Shown: one piece after another, positions 1-8,119 of the stretch | Layout of the letters: each line of letters begins with the position of its first letter | Numbering within the stretch: position 1 is the first letter of the stretch | Virus record (IMG/VR): IMGVR_UViG_3300046836_000655 | Span: 1-26,746 of that record | Strand: one strand, 5' to 3' | DNA length: 26,746 bases | Source of the DNA: a virus | Notes under the pieces: model-generated | What the model was told of the DNA's origin: nothing | Seen by the model: only the letters and a program-made list of their open reading frames with translations | Databases searched by the model: none | Program-made: the position numbers and the translations under genes

Positions 1-733
1 CACGCTGCGCTGCCGGCAGACCTGCCGCTTTTCGCGCGACGGGATCGCCCGCGCCGAAGCGCGTGGTCTGCTGCGCGTGCGGAGCCGATCCGTTCGCCGC
101 GGCGCTTTCAACCTCTTCGTCGTCCGCGGCCGGCTCGGTCTGGAAAATCTCGATGAAGTCGGGCACCTCGCGCTCGATGTACGTGTCCAGCGGTTCGAGT
201 GAGGCCTTCTCGTCGGCCTTGGCGCGGACCATCGCCACCTTGACCGTCACCATCTTGCCCGACTCCTCGTCGCGCTCCTGCACGTCCTTGAACTCCACGT
301 GGAGCTTTTCCCGCTCCATGAAGCGCATGAACGCTGGCAAGTTCGCGAAGCCCATCGCGTCGGCCACGTCGACGTACAGCTCCTCGGCGTCGCGTTCCGC
401 GAGCCGGGTCTTCTGGTCGCCATGCTCCTTGACGAGCGTCACGAGGTCGGCGGCCTTGAGATTCAACTTCTTGAATGCCTCGAACTCGGCCGCGTCCTCT
501 TTCGACAGCAGGACTTGGCCATCCTTCGGCTTGGCGCCTTGCGCTTGCTCGGCTTGCTGCTCGAGTTCGCGGTTCCGGAGGCGCAACTTGAACAGGCGTT
601 GGTTGAGCTTTCGCTCGCGGGCGGGGACGTCGTTGCCGCGATACAGCGCGGTCAGCTCGTCCTTGAACTCCGCGAGAATACTCTCGCGGGTTGGTGCTGC
701 GCCCTTACCGTCGCCGTTCTCGCCTGGAGGCAT
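1..733 (-). CDS. Phage scaffold-like protein, C-terminus cut by window edge
   Basis: The frame is open from an ATG at 733 to the left edge, giving 244 visible codons with no stop. The product is highly charged. It has a helical, coiled-coil-like stretch around residues 40-65 rich in Arg, Glu, Gln and Leu, then a Lys/Glu-rich middle and an acidic tail after about residue 200 (DDEEVESAA). That composition, and its place after terminase, portal and the minor head protein, fit a capsid scaffolding protein, which guides procapsid assembly and is later lost. It is the first gene after a 195-bp non-coding stretch holding a promoter-like sequence, so it may begin a separately expressed scaffold/capsid transcript. 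The long plus-strand frame over the same bases is Ser/Arg-rich and looks like an antisense shadow. The function is inferred from composition and position, since no catalytic motif is visible. Confidence 0.6.
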   Translation of the reverse strand, partial: MPPGENGDGKGAAPTRESILAEFKDELTALYRGNDVPARERKLNQRLFKLRLRNRELEQQAEQAQGAKPKDGQVLLSKEDAAEFEAFKKLNLKAADLVTLVKEHGDQKTRLAERDAEELYVDVADAMGFANLPAFMRFMEREKLHVEFKDVQERDEESGKMVTVKVAMVRAKADEKASLEPLDTYIEREVPDFIEIFQTEPAADDEEVESAAANGSAPHAQQTTRFGAGDPVARKAAGLPAAQR

Positions 734-880
734 GGGTGCGCGCGCCGCGCGCGGGTCTAGAAGGGTCGTGCGCGAGTCGTATTCGTGGCTCGCGTGACCG
801 GCGCCTCGCGCTCGATCGAGGGGCACTGCGGTGCTACGGCTGCTCGGTGGCGCGCGGTCGCGCTGCGCACCGATGCGGGA

Positions 881-911
881 ATTACTAACACAACGGCGTG
901 GAGAATGTCAA
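881..911 (-). promoter_or_regulatory. Candidate sigma70-type promoter before the scaffold-like gene
   Basis: On the minus strand a perfect TTGACA lies at 911-906. A T/A-rich segment reading TTAGTAAT (888-881) follows, so a -10-like hexamer can be placed 17 to 19 bases downstream, the best match being AGTAAT. The site sits in the 195-bp non-coding stretch 734-928, in otherwise very GC-rich DNA, upstream of the scaffold-like gene. The -10 match is imperfect and the 5' leader would be about 140 bases long. Confidence 0.4.
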
Positions 912-928
912 CATTTCCACATTCGCGG

Positions 929-1534
929 TCACTGGTATTCGACGGTGCAGCGGTCGTTCCCGAGGCACGTTCGTTCGCCGATCGGGATGAGTCGTCCGAT
1001 CTGCACCCAGCCGCGCTCCGCCTCCGAGACACAAACGTCGCAATGCTCCGACGCGTGGAGTAGCGAGCGCTCGTGCGTGTACCCGGCGCCCGCCAAGACG
1101 ACGCCCTGCGACGCGTAGAACGCAGGTCGCGACGACGCGGCGTACATCTTCGCGCGAGCGAGGAACCCGCCGTCGAGTCGGACCGTCCCGTCGCGCAGCT
1201 GCGTCGTGAAGGCGGCGAGGAAGCGATACTGCGCGCGGACGCGCTGACCGACGCGGCCGAAGTCCGCTGGCGTCAACTGATTCCAGCCGCCGCGGGCGAG
1301 CGCTTCGGCGACGAGATGGCTGTCTTTGATTTCGTCGCGCATCGTCGACTGCCAGCTCGCCAGCGTGATCTGCCCGGCGCGCAGCGCGTTCGACGCTTCG
1401 AGGACCTTCGCCTGGCTGGCGGCGATGTACTGGTCGAGCCACTGGCGGACCTGGACGCGCGTGATCCAGCGACCGGTGTCTGGATCTCGAAAGCGAGCGG
1501 TGCTGCCCGAGAACTGAAACGGCGGTCGCGCCAT
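929..1534 (-). CDS. Phage minor head / head morphogenesis protein
   Basis: This 201-residue protein begins two bases from the TAG of the upstream gene. The N-terminal half is helical (TGRWITRVQVRQWLDQYIAAS and following). The C-terminal 40 residues carry a small Cys cluster, EHCDVC followed by RTCLGNDRC and the end CTVEY. Minor head proteins of the SPP1 gp7/Mu F group often end this way, with the pattern C-x2-C-x(n)-W-x-P/Q-I-G-x(n)-C-x(n)-C, which may bind zinc. Such proteins normally lie just after the portal gene and enter the procapsid with it. Here the portal lies upstream, separated by a few small genes, which agrees with that role. It is shorter than full Mu F-type proteins, so it may be only the C-terminal module. 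Confidence 0.6.
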   Translation of the reverse strand: MARPPFQFSGSTARFRDPDTGRWITRVQVRQWLDQYIAASQAKVLEASNALRAGQITLASWQSTMRDEIKDSHLVAEALARGGWNQLTPADFGRVGQRVRAQYRFLAAFTTQLRDGTVRLDGGFLARAKMYAASSRPAFYASQGVVLAGAGYTHERSLLHASEHCDVCVSEAERGWVQIGRLIPIGERTCLGNDRCTVEYQ

Positions 1535-1948
1535 CTACGCGACGCGCGACGTCTGCCTCGTCGCCCCGAGTTCGCCCTTCTTGCATCGCGTGCATGTGAC
1601 CTGCCGCGGGCCGGTCGGCGTGAACGTCTCGTGGCACGTATCGCACGCCTTATCCTGGTACGACCGCACCGTCTTACCGTTTCGCCGCGGCTTCTCGTCG
1701 GTGCGCGGTCCGAGGCGACGGAGCGCGGGGTTGATCGCGCGGAGCTGCTGGCGCGCCGCCTTCATCGTCCGGGTGACGTGTTCCGTTCCGCATTCGCCCG
1801 GACAGGTGAGCACCAGTTCGCGGCCGCAACAGACGCAGCGGAGCGCGCCCGTGGTCGGGCTGACGATCTCCGGGATGTGCGGGCAGCTGCAGCCGCTACT
1901 GCGTTCGGCTGTCGGGGATTGGTCCAGTGACGCCGCCGGCGGTGTCAT
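1535..1948 (-). CDS. Zinc-ribbon protein of unknown function
   Basis: The 137-residue product has two Cys clusters. The N-terminal one reads CSCPH, then CVCCGREL and CPGEC. The C-terminal one reads CDTCHETF, then CTRCKKGELG. Each resembles a zinc knuckle or rubredoxin-like ribbon, so the protein probably binds two metal ions. The linker is basic (RRLGPRTDEKPRRNGK), compatible with nucleic-acid or protein binding. The chosen ATG overlaps the preceding small gene by 53 bases, more than elsewhere in this genome, so a later start is possible. It lies between the portal and the minor head protein. No specific family is recognised. Confidence 0.6.
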   Translation of the reverse strand: MTPPAASLDQSPTAERSSGCSCPHIPEIVSPTTGALRCVCCGRELVLTCPGECGTEHVTRTMKAARQQLRAINPALRRLGPRTDEKPRRNGKTVRSYQDKACDTCHETFTPTGPRQVTCTRCKKGELGATRQTSRVA

Positions 1949-2090
1949 CGCGCTCGGCGTTCAACGCGCGCGACGCTTGCGGCACGCGCTCGGCGGCGAG
2001 TCGTTTCGCGCGCGCGATGTCCGCTGCGGTCACTTCGGCCAGTTGATCGAGTTCGGCGGCGCTCGGTGTCTCGGAGTCGCGAATCGGCAC
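1896..2090 (-). CDS. Small hypothetical protein, 64 residues
   Basis: A short frame starts at a GTG at 2090, 15 bases after the stop of the upstream 99-residue gene, and ends with TAG at 1896. The product has a helical middle (ELDQLAEVTAADIARAKRLA) and a polar tail. No family is recognised. Its 3' end overlaps the start of the zinc-ribbon gene by 53 bases. It fills an otherwise empty slot in the tightly packed head-gene cluster, which is the main reason to call it. Confidence 0.45.
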   Translation of the reverse strand: MPIRDSETPSAAELDQLAEVTAADIARAKRLAAERVPQASRALNAERDDTAGGVTGPIPDSRTQ

Positions 2091-2105
2091 GGCGAGAATA
2101 TAGCC

Positions 2106-2405
2106 TCATTCGAGGATGCCGTCCGCCTTCTTCTCGCTCTCGTAGGCGATCCCGAATTCGCGCTGGGCGCGGCGCTGGTCACGCGTCTCGCGCTGGAGCC
2201 CGCGAATCTCCGAGACCGGGCAGGTGACGCCGCCGCCGCCCGGATATTCGACATGCACGAGGCGGTCGTTCCGCTGTCCGCTCGACATAAATTCGTTCCA
2301 CTCGGCGTCGATCCGGTCGTAGTCGGCCGGGTCGATGAACCGCCAATCGCGATCCGTCGCGAGCAGCATGCAGCAGACGTCGCCCAGCTCGACGTCGTTG
2401 ATCAC
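2106..2405 (-). CDS. Hypothetical protein in head-gene cluster, 99 residues
   Basis: The start is a GTG at 2405 that overlaps the TGA of the preceding 51-residue gene by four bases (GTGA). A long upstream extension of the same frame is discarded because it runs antiparallel through the portal coding frame and is almost pure Arg/Ser. The product reads INDVELGDVCCMLLATDRDW near its start, has an acidic centre and a basic, Gln/Arg-rich C-terminal helix. It may be a small virion or connector-associated protein, judged only by place. Confidence 0.55.
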   Translation of the reverse strand: MINDVELGDVCCMLLATDRDWRFIDPADYDRIDAEWNEFMSSGQRNDRLVHVEYPGGGGVTCPVSEIRGLQRETRDQRRAQREFGIAYESEKKADGILE

Positions 2406-2557
2406 GCCGGGCCACCTCGCGGAACCAGCCACTGCCAATGCCACCACATCCAGCAGTGAAACGGAGTCGCGCCGCCCGGTTTGACGTCGAGGCGCAGCAG
2501 CCAGTAAAGATCCGGGGGCAGGACGAACCCCACGGCCGGATTCAGCTTCGCGTTCAC
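2402..2557 (-). CDS. 51-residue tryptophan-rich small protein
   Basis: This frame starts with a GTG at 2557 overlapping the portal stop by four bases (GTGA). It ends with a TGA at 2402-2404 that overlaps the next GTG by four bases in the same way. The product contains PPDLYWLLRLDVKPGG, then a tryptophan cluster, HCWMWWHWQW, with five Trp in eight residues. The double overlap signature and the sensible residue pattern support a real gene although it is very short. The Trp cluster may contact a membrane or pack against the portal, but nothing proves either. No family is recognised. Confidence 0.6.
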   Translation of the reverse strand: MNAKLNPAVGFVLPPDLYWLLRLDVKPGGATPFHCWMWWHWQWLVPRGGPA

Positions 2558-4722
2558 GCCGCCGCTCCGCCCGGCGCACCACCGCCGGCCGTGGATCCGG
2601 GACTCGACGATGCCTTCGTGCCCTTCGCGCCCACAGCCGCGGCGGCTGCGGGGTTCGGCGCCGTATCGATCGCCACCGCCGTGGACGCTGCGCGTGGCTC
2701 TTCGAGCGCCGCCTGCGGCTCGATGACCTCGCCAGCGGCGCCCGGTTTCGGCTGTTTGACGCTGACACCACCGGGGAGCGCGGCGTACGTCTCGGGTGTG
2801 AGCAGATCTTTGACCTGCGCCGGCGTGAGGCCGAGCACCTTGGCCGCGCCCTCGAGCGTCGCGCCCGCCGTGGTGATCGCCTGGAGCGCCTTGCCCAGCG
2901 CCTCACCGCCTGCGTAGCGCGATGCCGGGTCTGCGGCCATGCGCGACTTCTCGGCGTCGACGTCGTCAACGTCGAGCATGAGCATCGCGGTGTCCTGGCT
3001 GATCGTCACGCCGATCGACGCTTCGATCGCCTTCCGCTCCTCGGGCGTGATCGGCCCGGTGTCCAGCTTGCACGAGCCCTGCACGCGGAGGAGGCTCGTG
3101 TACTGGCCCGCCTGCCCGGCAATCGCCTCGGCCATCGCGAGCGCCGTCTCGATGAGCCACGTGAACGCGGACTCGACCTCGGTCTTCGACTTGAGCAGCG
3201 TGTTGAGATACTCGGCGCGCGCCTGAATCCGCGAGACGGCGGACGAGGTCGCGTCGCCGGTGATCAGCACATGGCGCTGGCCGGTCTCGGCGAGGATCGC
3301 GTCGTAGTGCTCATCGGCGGCCGCGATCGACGCGTCGGGCTTGACCGGCTCGCGGAAGACAACGCTGGGGCTGGCGTGCTTGACGACTTTCTCGCCCTGG
3401 TCGTTCGTCTCCTGGACGTTGATGCCCTCGATGATGTTCGTCGTGCCGGCGCCGAGCTTGAGCGGCGAGGGGATGAACACCTTGCCGCCCTTGCCGTCGT
3501 CCTGGAACGCGCCGGGCACGGCGGCGTCGAGCAGCAGCCGCTCGACGAAGCCGCCCGTCGTGACGTTCCGCGGCACCATCGTGAGCGCGAAGTTCAAGGC
3601 GCGCTGATTCTGCTGCACCTGCGGCGTGACGAGCGCGGGGCGGCGCATCTCGAACATGGCGAGCCGGCCGCCGAGTTTGAGCGTCGCGTCGCCCGGCTGC
3701 GGCGTGTACTGATCCGGCGCGTCGGCTGCGGGCTTCTCCGGCTCCGCGTCGTCGTCCGAGAGGATCCGGATCACGGTCTCGCCGACGCGATTCAGGAAGC
3801 AGAGCCACGCGTAGTCGTTTGTCTCGTCGGAGTCGCCATCGCTGTCGTCGTCGTACGCGTCCGCCGCGCCCTCGTAGCGGACGACGCCGGCCTCGAGCTT
3901 CGTGTCGTCATCGCATGCGACCGTCGCCGATTCGGGCTGATTGTGCTCGGGCCAGATCTTGGTCAGCGCCTGCTCGATCGACGCCGCGACGACGCTGCGC
4001 ATCCCGTCGGCGCCAGCTTCGGTGAGCCCGTACGGCGTGTAGAGGCGGATCGACGAGCGCTCGGCGAGGAGGAGCGTCGCGGTCGCGTCCAGCATTAGCG
4101 TCGAGACCTTCCGCGCGTTGAGCCAGTCGCGGATGATGCCCGACGCGGCATCGATCGCCGTCTGCTCTTCGGTCGTCGGCTTCTGGTCGCCCGTCGCGCG
4201 GCGCGGCACCAGTGCCCAGCGGAACGGCTTGCCGATGACGCCCGCGGCGTGACGATCGACGACCTCTTTGATCGCGTTCTTCGACGTGAAGATGAGCGAG
4301 ATCTCGGTCATCGCGTCCTGGAACGCCGTGTCGCCGATGGCCGGGTGCGGGCCGATGTAGCCGGAGCCGTATTGCCAGTGGTCGCCGAGGTAAAACGCGC
4401 GATTCACGACGATCGGGTCTTGCGTGCGTCGCGCGGGCTGGAATCGCACCTCGCCGGCCGATGGCCCGATGGTCGCGACCGCGCGCTGAGCGACGTCGAT
4501 GGTCTGGTGCGCGACGGCGTCCGAGACCGCTTCGTTGGCGTCCTCGAAGCCCCAGAGCGCGAACGGGGACGGCGGGTAGAGCGGCGTGACCGTAGCACTC
4601 GACGTGGCGCCGCGCGACTTCCGGAGCGTGCCGCGGATCTTGGCGAGGCGCTGGAGGAGCGTCAGCTTGGGTTTCGCTGGCGCGGCGTCGCTGGCGGCGG
4701 TGGGCTCGGCGGTCGTGGCCAC
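2554..4722 (-). CDS. Phage portal protein
   Basis: The 722-residue product fits a portal protein, the dodecameric ring at the capsid vertex through which DNA is packaged and to which the tail joins. It lies downstream of the large terminase gene, separated by one small gene, as usual. The central part has the portal-like pattern of helices and an FTSKNAIKEVVDRHAAGV segment. An acidic insert, DAYDDDSDGDSDETND, lies in the middle. The helical region EYLNTLLKSKTEVESAFTWL fits the portal stem and crown. The C-terminal tail of about 100 residues is rich in Ala, Pro, Gly and Ser and is probably disordered. The start is a GTG with no clear ribosome site, so a few residues could be added or lost. The length is at the upper end for portals. 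The assignment rests on pattern and context. Confidence 0.8.
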   Translation of the reverse strand: MATTAEPTAASDAAPAKPKLTLLQRLAKIRGTLRKSRGATSSATVTPLYPPSPFALWGFEDANEAVSDAVAHQTIDVAQRAVATIGPSAGEVRFQPARRTQDPIVVNRAFYLGDHWQYGSGYIGPHPAIGDTAFQDAMTEISLIFTSKNAIKEVVDRHAAGVIGKPFRWALVPRRATGDQKPTTEEQTAIDAASGIIRDWLNARKVSTLMLDATATLLLAERSSIRLYTPYGLTEAGADGMRSVVAASIEQALTKIWPEHNQPESATVACDDDTKLEAGVVRYEGAADAYDDDSDGDSDETNDYAWLCFLNRVGETVIRILSDDDAEPEKPAADAPDQYTPQPGDATLKLGGRLAMFEMRRPALVTPQVQQNQRALNFALTMVPRNVTTGGFVERLLLDAAVPGAFQDDGKGGKVFIPSPLKLGAGTTNIIEGINVQETNDQGEKVVKHASPSVVFREPVKPDASIAAADEHYDAILAETGQRHVLITGDATSSAVSRIQARAEYLNTLLKSKTEVESAFTWLIETALAMAEAIAGQAGQYTSLLRVQGSCKLDTGPITPEERKAIEASIGVTISQDTAMLMLDVDDVDAEKSRMAADPASRYAGGEALGKALQAITTAGATLEGAAKVLGLTPAQVKDLLTPETYAALPGGVSVKQPKPGAAGEVIEPQAALEEPRAASTAVAIDTAPNPAAAAAVGAKGTKASSSPGSTAGGGAPGGAAA

Positions 4723-4823
4723 GGGTCGGGAGTTGAGGAAACTCGAACCGGTGTGGCGACCACGTCGTCCACGATGCTGCGGGACTACTCGGCGATCAGG
4801 ATACTACAACGGCGAGCGATCCG

Positions 4824-5273
4824 TCAACGATTGTCGCGGAAATCGGGGTCTTCTGCGGGCGGATGAGAGAACACGTCCTCAACCGGGAAGCCCATGAACC
4901 GGTTCTCGTTCTTGAACGGCGTACGGTCGATCGATGGGTCCGGCGGGAGATACGATTCGATCACGTCGGCGAGATCGCGCACGGCGTCAATCTCCGCGCG
5001 TTTTGTCTCTGCGCTGACAAAAGTCGTCCCGACGAGGTTCTCGATCGTGTGGCCGATCTGTCTCAGTAGCCCGACCGTCGCGCGCGTGAGCTTGCGTGGA
5101 TCCTCGTCGGCGAGCGCCGCGTTGGCGAGGGCGATCGTCGCCGCGAGCCCTGTCACGTCGCGCGTTACGAACGCCGCGTCGGCCAGCGCTCCCTCGAGCG
5201 CGTGGCGACCGCTGATCTCTCGCCACCTGTCTGCATCGAGTGCTGGCGGGATGTCGCGCACGTCATCCGACAT
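4824..5273 (-). CDS. Hypothetical protein between terminase and portal, 149 residues
   Basis: The gene starts at an ATG 30 bases after the large-terminase stop. The product is mainly helical and acidic, with a core ATIALANAALADED followed by LTRATVGLLRQIGHTIENLV and a polar tail ending in DPDFRDNR. No catalytic motif or family is recognised. Its place between terminase and portal suggests a packaging or head-assembly accessory. The 101-bp gap to the portal start holds a small hairpin (GAGTT/AACTC around a 5-base loop, about 4729-4743) just before the portal GTG. Confidence 0.55.
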   Translation of the reverse strand: MSDDVRDIPPALDADRWREISGRHALEGALADAAFVTRDVTGLAATIALANAALADEDPRKLTRATVGLLRQIGHTIENLVGTTFVSAETKRAEIDAVRDLADVIESYLPPDPSIDRTPFKNENRFMGFPVEDVFSHPPAEDPDFRDNR

Positions 5274-5303
5274 AACTAAGCCATTCTTTGGGCATTGTTA
5301 TGC

Positions 5304-6773
5304 TCACGCTCCGTGCGAGACGAACGATCCGCCGCGCGGCCGCCCGTTCGTGTTCGGCTCGTCGCGCTGCCGAATCATCGGCGAGAGCGCGTACCGCGCC
5401 GCGTCCCACGTGTGGTCATTCCCATCTTGCAGCACCGGGAGCACCTCCTGGGTGCGCGGGTCGACCTTGTACCGCCAGAGCCGCGCGTCCTGCACCGCCC
5501 GTTTGCATCTCGGGTGTATCACAATTTCCGCATACGTGCGGAGATGCGCAATGCCGTCCTCGACCGAGCCCTTCCACTTCCGCGCGGCGATGACGTTGAG
5601 CTTCCGCTTGCGCATCTCGTGGATCGTCTCAGGTCGCGCGGCATCCGCCCGAATCTCCCGCTGGACACCGGACCGGACATCGAACACGCCCGGCATCTCC
5701 TTGAACGCCGCCGCGGTGGCGTCGTTGTCGAGCTGCACGCCGCCGGCCTCGTAGTCAACCCAGAGGCGCGAGTCGGCGACCCAGAGCCGGACGAGCTGCG
5801 TCGGGTCGTGCGAGAAGCCCCAATCGGCGCCGTAGTACGGCCCCTGCCACGACGGCAGCGCGACGAACTCCGCGACGCGCCACTTGCCGTTCAGCACCTG
5901 CGCGTCCGAGCGTGACCACGGCTGGCCGCCCCAGACGTGCGCGTGCGCCTCGGGGTCTCGGACGAGGAGCGTTGCTTGCTCGTCGTGCAGCACTTGCGGC
6001 AGCCAGGGATTGTCCTTCCAGCTCACGGGCCGGATGATCGCGTTGGGCTCCGGGTTGACGACGAACTTCGCGTAGGTCGCGTCCGTGGGCAGCGCCGGGT
6101 TGAACGAGACCCAGATCTCGGAGCCCTCTTTCCGGATCGTCGGTGTCAGCGTGCCCCACGACTGCGCGGTGACCGACTCCGCCTCCTCGACCCAGCAGAT
6201 GTCAACGCCCTCGGTGGATTTGATCTGCGCGATGTCCTTCCGGAGTCCCTTGAAGATGAACTCCGTGCCGTTCTTGCCGACGATGCTCGACGCGCCGATC
6301 TCGTAGAACCCTTGGAGCGTGAGCGCGCGGATCTGGTCGGAGAGCAGCTTGTGGACCGAGTCTTTGATCGAGCTCTGGTACTCGCGCGCGCAGAGGATGC
6401 GGAGCTTTTTCGTCCGGCCATGCGCGAGCAACGCGCGGGCGAAGTTCCAGCTCGAGCCCTTGCCGCGTCCGCCGTACGCGACGCGGTACCGCACGGAGCC
6501 GAGCGGCGGGTCGTAGAGATAGCCGAACGCTGGCGGAGTCGCCACGTCGATCGTGGAGCTCGGCGCCTCGTCGTCTGGCGTCGCCTCAGTCGGCTCGCTC
6601 GCGACGAGCGCCAGCACACGTGGCGCGGCACCGGGGACGCGCACGACGACCTCGCGCCGATCCTGCGCATCGTGTTCGACGCCGTTCGCCTCGCTGTCAT
6701 CGGTGACCAGCTCGACCGATCGCTTCGGCGCGAAGATCGTCTCGAACGGGTGCGCGCGAAGGCGGAGGCTCAC
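5304..6773 (-). CDS. Terminase large subunit (PBSX-like)
   Basis: The 489-residue product is the ATP-driven packaging motor and nuclease. After an unusual N-terminal extension of about 80 residues comes the ATPase domain. The Walker A-like loop GGRGKGSS is at residues 101-108, with Lys at 105 where many relatives have Ser, and Ser at 107 where the usual Lys falls. The Walker B segment DICWVEEAE is at 191-199, and a coupling-type SFNPALPTD lies near 223-231. The RNase H-like nuclease domain shows acidic residues in GADWGF (Asp317), RADAARPE (Asp377) and GNDHTWDAARYAL (Asp453/457). The GTG start overlaps the stop of the upstream gene by four bases (GTGA), fixing the start and linking it to the candidate small subunit. 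Confidence 0.9.
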   Translation of the reverse strand: MSLRLRAHPFETIFAPKRSVELVTDDSEANGVEHDAQDRREVVVRVPGAAPRVLALVASEPTEATPDDEAPSSTIDVATPPAFGYLYDPPLGSVRYRVAYGGRGKGSSWNFARALLAHGRTKKLRILCAREYQSSIKDSVHKLLSDQIRALTLQGFYEIGASSIVGKNGTEFIFKGLRKDIAQIKSTEGVDICWVEEAESVTAQSWGTLTPTIRKEGSEIWVSFNPALPTDATYAKFVVNPEPNAIIRPVSWKDNPWLPQVLHDEQATLLVRDPEAHAHVWGGQPWSRSDAQVLNGKWRVAEFVALPSWQGPYYGADWGFSHDPTQLVRLWVADSRLWVDYEAGGVQLDNDATAAAFKEMPGVFDVRSGVQREIRADAARPETIHEMRKRKLNVIAARKWKGSVEDGIAHLRTYAEIVIHPRCKRAVQDARLWRYKVDPRTQEVLPVLQDGNDHTWDAARYALSPMIRQRDEPNTNGRPRGGSFVSHGA

Positions 6774-7210
6774 CGGCGGAGTCCGATGAACCGCGGCGCG
6801 ATCAGGGCGATCAGCGCCTCGGCCGCTTCGGGAGAGAGCGCGCGGAACCCACGAATGTCGTCCGTCATACCCATCAGCGCCTCGGTCAGCGCTGCCATCG
6901 GCACGCGATCCTCGTACGCGAGCATCCGAAGCTCAGCGATCGCCCGGATCTGGTTCGCCGTGCTGTGCGGCGCCTTCCCGGTCCGCTTGCCTTTGTTCTT
7001 TCCGCGCTTCGATCGCCCCGGAACGTTCATCGCAATCCGCGAGAGCTTCGGAATCACCTGGTAGAGGCGCTTCGTGGCGAGCGATGAGACGTGCGCGGGC
7101 GTCGGGTTCGCCGGCCGCGGATCGCCGCCGCGCATCAGCGCGCCGCCGTGAATCTGCGGGACGGGCGCTTTCGCCTCCGGCTCGGCGGCCGGGCGCTGTT
7201 CTTCGCTCAT
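6770..7210 (-). CDS. Candidate terminase small subunit
   Basis: The 146-residue product lies directly upstream of the large terminase and overlaps it by four bases, the usual place for the DNA-recognition subunit of the packaging complex. The start at 7210 has a good ribosome site, AAGGAAG, about five bases before the ATG. The N-terminal third is Pro/Ala-rich, the middle strongly basic (NVPGRSKRGKNKGKRTGK), and the C-terminal half helical (NQIRAIAELRMLAYED and a closing Ala/Leu helix). A basic DNA-binding region plus a helical oligomerisation region fits small terminases, but no typical helix-turn-helix is clear. The role is inferred from context. Confidence 0.45.
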   Translation of the reverse strand: MSEEQRPAAEPEAKAPVPQIHGGALMRGGDPRPANPTPAHVSSLATKRLYQVIPKLSRIAMNVPGRSKRGKNKGKRTGKAPHSTANQIRAIAELRMLAYEDRVPMAALTEALMGMTDDIRGFRALSPEAAEALIALIAPRFIGLRR

Positions 7211-7254
7211 ACTGCTTCCTTGAACACACCCACTATTCCGATCATCGTTGTGCG

Positions 7255-8073
7255 ATGAGCGAAACTCCGAACCGCGCCGGCTCTCTGTATAAGCCGGACG
7301 CCCCATCCGGGACGCACCCGTGGCTTATGGCCGAGGTCGAATTTGGGGAGCATCTCCGACCCTCGATCGAGCGCCACGTCGCCCTCGCAGCTCAATGCGT
7401 CGACGTCGGTGGAGCGTTCTTGGCTAGGGCCGCCAATCAGGCGGGGTCGGTCCTGTACCGCGTTCATGCAACACTGTTGATTCGGGCGCTGCAGGATCTT
7501 CGCGGCTGCGTTCTCTGCTCGATGGCCGGCTACACGGTCCAGGCCTGGTCGGTTGCGGCCTCGGCGTTCGAAGCCGCCTATATGCTCGGCTACGTCGGGC
7601 GGAGCACTGATCGCGCAGAAGAATGGCTGGGACATTCTTCCGAAACAAAATCCCCAGCGGCCGTCCCCAAGACGGTTGAGAGCACGATTGAGCTTCTCCA
7701 GGTCGAACCGAACAACCCTGAAAAGCGCGCAGCCGCCGTCAGCGATGCATACGGGCACTACAAATACTTGTGCATGGCCAAACACATCAACCCGATCTAT
7801 GAGCGCGACCGCTACATCTTCGGCGTCGACGGAATTCCGAACCTGCTCCTCAGCCCGGTCGTCACGAAGCGCAGGACGTCGCAGGCGCGCATCGGGATTC
7901 TGGTGGCGATTCAATCGGCTCATGTCGCGCTCTGGGCCTTCGACGTGATGCACCTCGCGGAGCCGGGCCTCGTCGACGCGCCGTTGGAAGACATGGCTCG
8001 CGAGCTCGGCGAATTGCTCTCGTCGGATCTGGCTCGTGATATGTCGCTCATTGAATCGCAAGGCGATCTATAG
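7255..8073 (+). CDS. Plus-strand cargo (moron) protein, DUF5677-like helical fold
   Basis: This is the only plus-strand gene in the window. The 272-residue product has an all-helical pattern: LLIRALQDLRGCVLCSMAGY, then VAASAFEAAYMLGYVG and EEWLGHSSE, a polar middle, and helices IGILVAIQSAHVALWAFDVM and MARELGELLSSDLARDM. The motif of a helix pair with an Ala-rich stretch and a following W-x2-H resembles DUF5677-type proteins, which are common in bacteria and of unclear function. The first start in a convincing frame is the ATG at 7255. It is only 44 bases from the divergent start of the small-terminase candidate, and no ribosome site is seen. Codon use looks less GC-biased than in the neighbours. 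The opposite strand, the lack of coupling and the place between replication and packaging blocks suggest independently acquired cargo, perhaps expressed during lysogeny. Confidence 0.65.
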   Translation: MSETPNRAGSLYKPDAPSGTHPWLMAEVEFGEHLRPSIERHVALAAQCVDVGGAFLARAANQAGSVLYRVHATLLIRALQDLRGCVLCSMAGYTVQAWSVAASAFEAAYMLGYVGRSTDRAEEWLGHSSETKSPAAVPKTVESTIELLQVEPNNPEKRAAAVSDAYGHYKYLCMAKHINPIYERDRYIFGVDGIPNLLLSPVVTKRRTSQARIGILVAIQSAHVALWAFDVMHLAEPGLVDAPLEDMARELGELLSSDLARDMSLIESQGDL

Positions 8074-8119
8074 CGCTGACACGGGTTCGGCGGCCGATAC
8101 TCGCATTCATGTCCGAATC

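Noticed and set aside
63-797. Plus-strand 244-residue frame at the left edge
   Set aside because: Ser/Arg-rich antisense of the scaffold-like gene, with no ribosome site and against the direction of all neighbours.
2106-2969. 287-residue minus-strand frame covering the portal 3' end
   Set aside because: Its first 188 residues are an Arg/Ser-rich shadow of the portal gene; only the part from the GTG at 2405 is kept.
4723-4823. Possible tRNA T-arm (GGTTCGAGTTTCC) before the portal gene
   Set aside because: The arm does not pair and no acceptor or anticodon arm can be drawn; only a small hairpin is present.
8074-8119. Bidirectional terminator between the convergent plus-strand gene and the replication block
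   Set aside because: No stable hairpin with a T-run is visible in the 46 bases.
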